Shown here one piece after another: positions 57,690 through 64,000 of a DNA stretch of 64,000 bases; positions within the stretch are counted from its first letter, which is position 1, and each line of letters begins with the position of its first letter. Origin of the DNA: Amyelois transitella (Eukaryota > Arthropoda > Insecta > Lepidoptera > Pyralidae); the NCBI RefSeq assembly GCF_032362555.1, contig NC_083525.1:2837501-2901500 (forward strand), in the 5' to 3' direction. The position numbers and the translations under genes were made by a program. Below the pieces are notes generated by a model, which saw only the letters and a list, made by a program, of their open reading frames with translations, was not told the origin of the DNA and searched no databases.

Positions 57690-57948
57690 TACATACATAT
57701 AATCAGGTCTATATTCCTTGCGGCGTAGACATATCAGACCTTGAAAAGACTGATAGGCCGTTCAGCTATTTGGCTTGATGATAGAATTAAGATTCAAAAT
57801 AGTGACAGGTTTCTAGCCCATCGCCTAAATAAAAATTCTATTTTAGATTATTAGAAGGGATGGGCTCTTAGTCGCCTTTTACGACATCCACGGGAAAGAG
57901 AAGGAGTGGTCCTATTCTTTTTTTATTGCTGACGGGTTCACACGGCAC
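57690..57948 (-). repeat. SINE-A, full-length copy
   Basis: CATACATACATATAATCAGG at the left and GGTTCACACGGCACC at the right. Confidence 0.85.
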
Positions 57949-58437
57949 CCTATAGATAAATTGTACATAATTTGTATGAACTTTATTATATCGTCATAGT
58001 ATTTGAGGATATAACTAATCCATCCTGATGGTACTCGTAGTCGTCGACCCAAACCTTGTGCTTAGCAAATAGTTAATATATCGAATTGTAATAATTATAA
58101 TCTCTGAAAATTAAAACATTTAAATTTCTAATGCAAAAATTAAACGACAATTCAAATGGTTAAAATTTTGCAATTCATTATTGGATATTTTAAACAGTAC
58201 CTATAGGATCAAGATGTAGGTAATACACCATTTTTCTTTATCAGTTTCTCCTTATAGTCCATTAGGACTATCTATCTATCTACTATTAAGTAGATAGATA
58301 GCGTTTAAGGGACTTCATTTATAGGTTTTGTTAAGATTATGGTAACACTAAACTTTTGATGGAGTAGATTATCAGTTATTTTGGGAAACTTTTTGAATTG
58401 AATACAATTCTTATACTCGTAGCAAAGAATTATGCCT

Positions 58438-58505
58438 GACCACTTTAAACTATCCGTATCAACCACTTTAAACTTTCCGTATCAACCACTTTAAACTATC
58501 CGTAT
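58438..58505. repeat. Three tandem 25 bp units
   Basis: CCACTTTAAACTATCCGTAT recurs three times in a row (second unit with one change), joined by CAA. Confidence 0.85.
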
Positions 58506-59367
58506 GCCAAATTTAAGCGAAATATAATATGTTCAGCGGTTTAGACTTAAGTTATGTTGGCTGATGGATCGCTCATTTCCGTTCCCGCGGGAATTTTGGG
58601 AATTCCTTTCTTACCGGGAGCCTACGTCGTAGTTAATACATATCTGCATGCCAAATTTCAGCCCGATCAGTAGTTTGGGCTGTGCGTGGATGATCGGTCA
58701 ATCAGACACCTTTGCGTTTTATGTTATGTACTTATTATATGTAGATTTACTGATAAAGATTGTAGTCTCATCAATCTAGTGATGTGTGTTGATTTAGTAC
58801 TTTGGTAATGATTGTATCTTCAATTTTAATTGTACAAATACTTCAATTCGGTGAATTAATTCTAATATCATTTCCATAATTTGCTTTGTGCCATAATTTC
58901 AAGAATATTAAATAAATAAAATTCTAACTACAATAAAATTATACTAGGACGCTATCACTTCGTTTTCAACGTTCTTTAATAGAAACTACAAGACTAAGAA
59001 ATAGGTAAAAAAAATCTCTCATATCAATATCGCATTCTTAATCTAGGAACAGAAGTATCAAATAGTCGTAGTTTTCATAGAACAACATAATAACCACCAA
59101 TAATTGACCGCTAAGCGCTTGGTCATTCTCTCTTACATTTCTTATTCTATCGCTATCATCTGTATTTGCATCATTCGCTTCGATACATTGAGCTACATCT
59201 ATCACATTATTTCTCTCATTCTCATTATCAGGTTTACCCGATTTAGTCCTATCTTTATTTTCTTTGGCGAAATGACCTTTAGCATCATCGGATCCTCGAG
59301 GTCTTTTGATTTTAAGCAAATTTGGATCATATTTTTTTGACCTCAGAGGCCCGCTTAGCGAAACGGA

Positions 59368-62300
59368 TCAGAGTCTCTTGTGGGAATCTGTACTGGAACT
59401 CTTGAGGGAGCCAAATCTCCTGGTTTGGGAGGTGGTGGGTGTGGTCTCTCGGTCCAGACTTGCTGCCCGTAGTATCAGACCTCTTGATTGGCGAAGGGAC
59501 GAATCGGGTCTTACCTGAAAAGGGGATCGAATAAATTAAACGAATAAGTCACAACTGGTCATAATTTTCAACTCAACTCATCTTTTGCCCGTGGTGTGCC
59601 TTGATCATAATCCTTAATTATGGTAGTCACGTTTTTAGTCGAAGCCACTCCTGTCTGACCTCTGCAACCTTTGCAAGGGAAAGCTAATTCAAATTGGATA
59701 GTAAAAAATACATGATAGTGTGAGTTGAATACACACCGTTTCCACCAACGAACCATATTTTTATCGAGAGATTCAGAATGAGTGCCGTGTGGTTCCCGGA
59801 AACAATAGAAAAAAGAATAGGACTACTCCATCTCTTCCCCACGGATGTCGTAAAAGGCGACTATAAACTTGGGACTGGTTTAAAAACTTGGGATTCTTCT
59901 TTTAGGCGATGGGCTAGCAGCCTGTCACAATTTGAATCTCAATTCTATCAAAAAGCCAAACAGCTGAGCGTGGCCTTTCGGTCTTTTCAAGACTGTTGGC
60001 TCTGTCTACCCAGTAAGGGACATAGACGTGATGATATGTATGTATGTATATATTCAGAATGAATGTTCTTAGATCCAGGCACAAAAACATGACCAATGAA
60101 CTAAAAGGCGCGTAACAGTCGAAAACTCACCGCTTCCACCAAAGATCCACCTCGTTGCTGCCTCGACTCCCTCCCAGACCTTCCCTCCGTGAAGGAGGTC
60201 TCCAAGGACCTTTGTGAGGGGTCGCTGATAGACTGCGAGAGAAGCTGTGTCGTGGATGAGGAGTTAGAGTCCTCCATGTTGGAGTACTCGTCGGGGCTGT
60301 CGTCGCGCTGGGGAGTGTCAGATTCCTGGAGTTAGGAATCGATTTGAGTACTTAGTTTAAAAAAAAGAAAAAAACAATAAAAGATTTTACTTCTGAGTAG
60401 GTAGTTTCATCGACTAACACTCAAAAATTCCCGCACAAACATTCGTTTTTATGAGTGTGGATTCCAGTATCGCATCTTCTTCTTTGAAGATGGACCGGTG
60501 CAGAGTCCTTTTGCTTGATCGTGATGAAATAAATAATAACGACAAAGCAATTTTATATATTGAAAAAATCGTGACCCAAGCCGAGCGAATAAACTGGGTC
60601 CCGCTGGTATTCATTACAGGAGTTACTTTATTTTCCATTCCTGGATCGGTTATTCAGGCAAGAGAATTAGGAAAGAAAGGGATAAAAGTCAGGAAGATCA
60701 TAATGAAAATAAATAATCACGTAATTTTCATTAGCCTTTATGGGAAATGTTTATACGAATATATATGGTGTTTTGACAATTATAGACATTACCTCTTCCA
60801 AATCTCTCAGCGTGGTTGGGTAGTGGTGCCGTCTCGCTTCTTCTCTTTCTTTCTCTCGTTCCCTCTTCTCCAGCTCATCGGCTAACATCATCACTTCCCA
60901 ATCTCCTCCACTTGCTGTGAGGAATTAAATTAGTGTAATGTACCCAGCTACTGTAATGCCCCGTTGAGTCTTCACGTCATTTATATAATTAAATCAATTT
61001 CCTATTGCCGCGTATTCCCAGTCGAGAATACCACTGTTCGGTCTACGATTATAAAAACTAAGGCTCTTATCACTTTGTGTAAGAGTATACGTGTTCACAC
61101 TCTCCTTGTTCATCGACTAAGTAAACATGGTTTTATATACTTATCCGCTCTATATGACCAAACTAAGCATTCCTTTCTATATTCCTGTCATCTTCATTCA
61201 CATCTCAGCATTTGTTGTTTCTTATCCTGTCACTTAATTTGGAGCTCCAAACCTAACGTAAAAAAAAAATATAATACTAAATTACCTCTGATAGGAGACA
61301 AGCTATCGTGACTGGAACTTCCGGCGCGAACTCTCCTGGTGTTCTCCACAAACTCCTCAAACATGGGCGTGCGCGGGATTGACTCGGAATCGCTGCTAGA
61401 TGATGTTGATGTCCTGTAAGAAATAATCATTAATGATGAACATTCTTAACCGAGAGAACTTTAAGAATCGTAATATGAATTCGCCAAACATTCTACTGGA
61501 AGCGCCCGAAGTAGGTCAAAGTGGACAGATAAATGTCGGAAAGCGGACTTTAGCTCCGAAGTATAGTGAAGGGGGCATGTGGAAATAAATACAAGAAGAG
61601 GGTACTTTAGTGAATTCCCGATTTACAATCAGTTAATTAGTAACTACCCATGCAGAAATAATGATGAATCGTATATTTGAGTTACAGTTAAAGACACTAA
61701 AACTGCATTAAGAAAACTCACGTATCGCTCCAACTATAATCACTGCCGATGTCCAAGATGACTTCGTTACAGCTAGGCTTGTGGGCAGTGGCCCCGCTTT
61801 TGTAGCCGAAGATCGAGCCTAAACTGAACTTGCGATGCTGCCGGCTATGGCGCTCAGGTCCTGAAACGAGAGAAGGTCCATGACCACCGAAGCTAAGCGG
61901 AGAGGAGATGTGGATATAACGATATCTGATTGATTATTCAAAACGTATCTCCTCGAAATCTCGAAAAAAACATCTCTATCAAAGTATTAAAAATACGCAA
62001 CAAATTTTGAAACAATTTATATTTGAACACTCGTACCTTTAAGTCGCGAACCTACAAGGAATTTTTGTTTAATCAGCCCTAATTGTTTCTTAAATAGAAA
62101 AAGTACAAACTTCTCTCGTTCCGTCCAGTGTGATGCATCCCGGTGTCCACCGACAAAGTTTTTTTGATCTTCGACTTGGTGGTATCCAGATGGGACCCAA
62201 AGAAATGGAAGGGATGGATCCCGCGGCGTGTTGCTCCCAGTGACGATTGCTCGGGACTCAGCAGGGAACGATCTTCAGCCGTCATTTGTGGGGACATTGG

Positions 62301-64000
62301 CCTGTAAAGCGTTTCGTATTAGTATTTCATCGTCTTTTCAAAACGATGATGTACGACCAAATTTTCTAACTAAAAGTTACCAAACAAATCGCAATAAATG
62401 GGTATTTAAATAAAAATGAAAGTTCATTTTTTAGATCACAAATTACAATGGCCTTATCATTTTCACTGGCACCATTAAGCTTGATAAAACACAATCTATG
62501 TCACAGAAGCTCAATATGTTATGTATCTTTTCATACCGAGTCAGATCATGCATCTCCATGCTCTCCTGGTCACTTTGATCTTCCCACGACTTCCTCTGCC
62601 TCAGCTTGGCTGCTCGCTTTCTCGAATATGTCCCGGCTTTTCCATCCAAATTCAGATCCAACCTCTTCGATTTGCTCGCCGTCCACTCTTCCTTATTCGA
62701 AGACGTTTTATCCATTCTACTCGATAGAGATTCAGCTAAACTCTGCAATTCTGAATAAGACAACTTCCCCAGTTCTAATTCAGTGATTTCAGTAAGTTTT
62801 TCTTCTGTGAGTTCCTCTGTTGATAACGTAGTTGGATCTACTTCAGTTTCAGGTTCCTCAGGTTTTTCTTTTTCTTCATCATCGACACTAACAGTTGGAG
62901 GTGATGTGGCGAAAACAGTGTCCAGTGAATCACCCCTCTGCAACCATGAAGTATATTTTAAAGGAGTAAACTTTCTAGAAGATGCTTAAGGAATTCTGTT
63001 TTTGCTTACGTAGGTAGCTTACAATTAAAACGAGAATATGCTACTAAAGGTAATGATTGCGGAGATAAAAAAAGGAAAATCTTATACCATAAAACCTTCT
63101 TCAGCACCAGAAAGGTCTTCACTGCCCGAACTACCATTTTTCAAAGGTTGACTTGCCACATTTTCCTCGTTAGGTACTTGTTCTGATTCAGCTACTTGAT
63201 TAGGTACTCCTGGAAGACCAAGTCTTTCAAGTTCCTGAATGCGTTTTTGGAGTTGCGATATTATTTCATCTCGTTTTCTTACTTCGTTTTCTAAGCTGTT
63301 GAATCTGAAAAAAGTAAATTTTATATGAAGTGATATTATTACTGTAACACCAATAAAGATATACTTTAAAAAAGCTGAAGATGTTTACCTTTCTTGGAAT
63401 TTTCCTTGGACATCATGTAAATGGCCTTGTATGACTTGCTTAATACCTAATAGAACTTCTCCGAAATATTCTTGTTCTTCAAGGGAACCTGCAAATAATT
63501 TTAATTTGAACATGCCTTTAAAAGGTGAATCAGTAAATTACAATTTTAAAGTCATTTACCTCGCAATAGTTTTCTTTGATTTGCTACCGCTGATATTAGC
63601 GTTAATTTTGGTTTCTCTGAAGGCACTTTTATTTCCTCCGGTCTCAATGTTTTGAAATCATATAATTGATCTGAATTTTGTAATTCGTATTCAGCTCTTA
63701 TGTTTAATTCTTGTGATGTAACTACAGTTTCATTAGCATTTCTAGCTATTTGGTTTGGTGTACAAACTGTTTCTTCTGTTTCTAAAGTAGTTTGTGTAGA
63801 TATTGTAAGTTCTGCAGCTGGATCAGGCATTTGAAATATTCCAGGTCTGGCGTCGGCTGGCGCACTGCCTGGAGGTGAAGGTAGGGTGTGACGATGAAAG
63901 GTTACACTTTTAGCAAACTTAGAATGCCTCGCAGCATATCCTTCTAAAGTAGGTGCTCGGATCAATCTTCTTATTTCGTTATTTCTTTCGGGACTTTCGG
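59368..64000 (-). CDS. C-terminal 692 aa of a large Ser-rich coiled-coil protein (ten exons; 5' part beyond window)
   Basis: Exons on the - strand: 63560-64000 (continues outside), 63389-63488, 63088-63304, 62537-62937, 62111-62301, 61722-61860, 61286-61413, 60793-60914, 60131-60325 and 59368-59514. All nine junctions are GT-AG and keep one frame to a TGA. The order of regions is a polar segment (SVTFHRHTLPSPPGSAPA), a helical stretch (YFGEVLLGIKQVIQGHLHDV) leading into a coiled coil (ENEVRKRDEIISQLQKRIQE), an acidic Glu/Thr-rich part (EDEEKEKPEEPETEVDPTT-like), basic Ser-rich segments (HRKFSLGSIFGYKSG), a charged helix (LADELEKREREKEREEARRH), and the end SLKSSSTDSHKRL. It has no transmembrane segment or catalytic motif in view. 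It reads like the long cytoplasmic tail of a scaffold or channel, but I do not recognise it. Confidence 0.8.
59783..60050 (+). repeat. SINE-A, full-length copy in the last intron of the 59368 gene
   Basis: The unit runs from GCCGTGTGGTTCCCGGAAAC to GACATAGACGTGATGATATG plus a TATG tail, antisense to the host gene. Confidence 0.88.

Larger units (their letters stand above)
55518..59367. other. Gene-poor 3.8 kb region
   Basis: It is very AT-rich (notably 56300-57650), with no supported exon. Contents are a SINE-A (57690-57948), a 3-fold 25 bp tandem repeat (58438-58505) and a short GATA/TATC palindrome (58271-58302). The left end should contain the LRR gene promoter and the right part the 3' UTR of the 59368 gene. 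AATAAA pairs near 56588-56600 could end a + strand transcript I cannot otherwise see. Confidence 0.5.

Noticed and set aside
58438-58505. Possible CRISPR-like array
   Set aside because: Only three directly abutting units with 3 bp between them and no spacers, in a eukaryotic genome: a simple tandem repeat.

Overview
The window looks like nuclear DNA of a moth or butterfly (Lepidoptera). It is AT-rich, its genes are split by introns with canonical splice sites, and it is crowded with short interspersed repeats typical of that order. About thirty copies or fragments of one ~260 bp SINE-like family with a (TATG)n tail are scattered on both strands. All gene calls below were made by reading exons by eye; wherever a start and a stop are both present, the exon phases close correctly.

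Left part (1-18.5 kb, genes on the + strand). The 3' end of one gustatory receptor (GrA, exons 325-486 and 1066-1128) comes first, then a small unknown secreted protein (2152-2568). A complete nine-exon gustatory receptor of 433 aa follows (GrB, 5641-12743). Its seventh intron holds a ~2.07 kb fold-back element, itself split by a hAT transposon with an 8 bp target duplication. Next come a secreted, acidic Tyr/Asn-rich protein of unknown family (13796-15392) and a four-exon odorant-binding protein (16642-18504).

Middle part (18.9-33.8 kb, genes on the - strand). Two paralogous secreted phosphatidylethanolamine-binding proteins lie in tandem: PEBP-1 (18973-20984) and PEBP-2 (23517-33729). The large first intron of PEBP-2 carries a nearly complete LINE on the + strand. 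This LINE shares its 3' tail with the abundant SINE and is its likely mobilising partner.

Right part (34-64 kb). A 3 kb gene-poor stretch precedes a complete nine-exon HDAC3 gene (37329-51506, 430 aa, all catalytic residues present). Its sixth intron contains a whole-looking Ty3/Gypsy element (43037-48070) with LTRs that look identical. That element is flanked by a ~390 bp direct duplication far too long to be a target-site duplication. Convergent to HDAC3 is a two-exon leucine-rich-repeat protein (53491-55517, - strand). After a 3.8 kb gene-poor stretch comes the C-terminal part of a large, Ser-rich, coiled-coil-containing protein (59368 to beyond 64000, - strand), which I do not recognise.

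The receptors, odorant-binding protein and PEBPs suggest chemosensory or extracellular roles on the left. HDAC3, as the catalytic subunit of NCoR/SMRT-type corepressor complexes, is a housekeeping nuclear enzyme. I found no CRISPR array, operon or bacterial-type system. The most unusual structures are the fold-back/hAT nest, the duplicated flanks of the Gypsy element, the SINE-LINE tail sharing and the triplicated splice acceptor of GrA.
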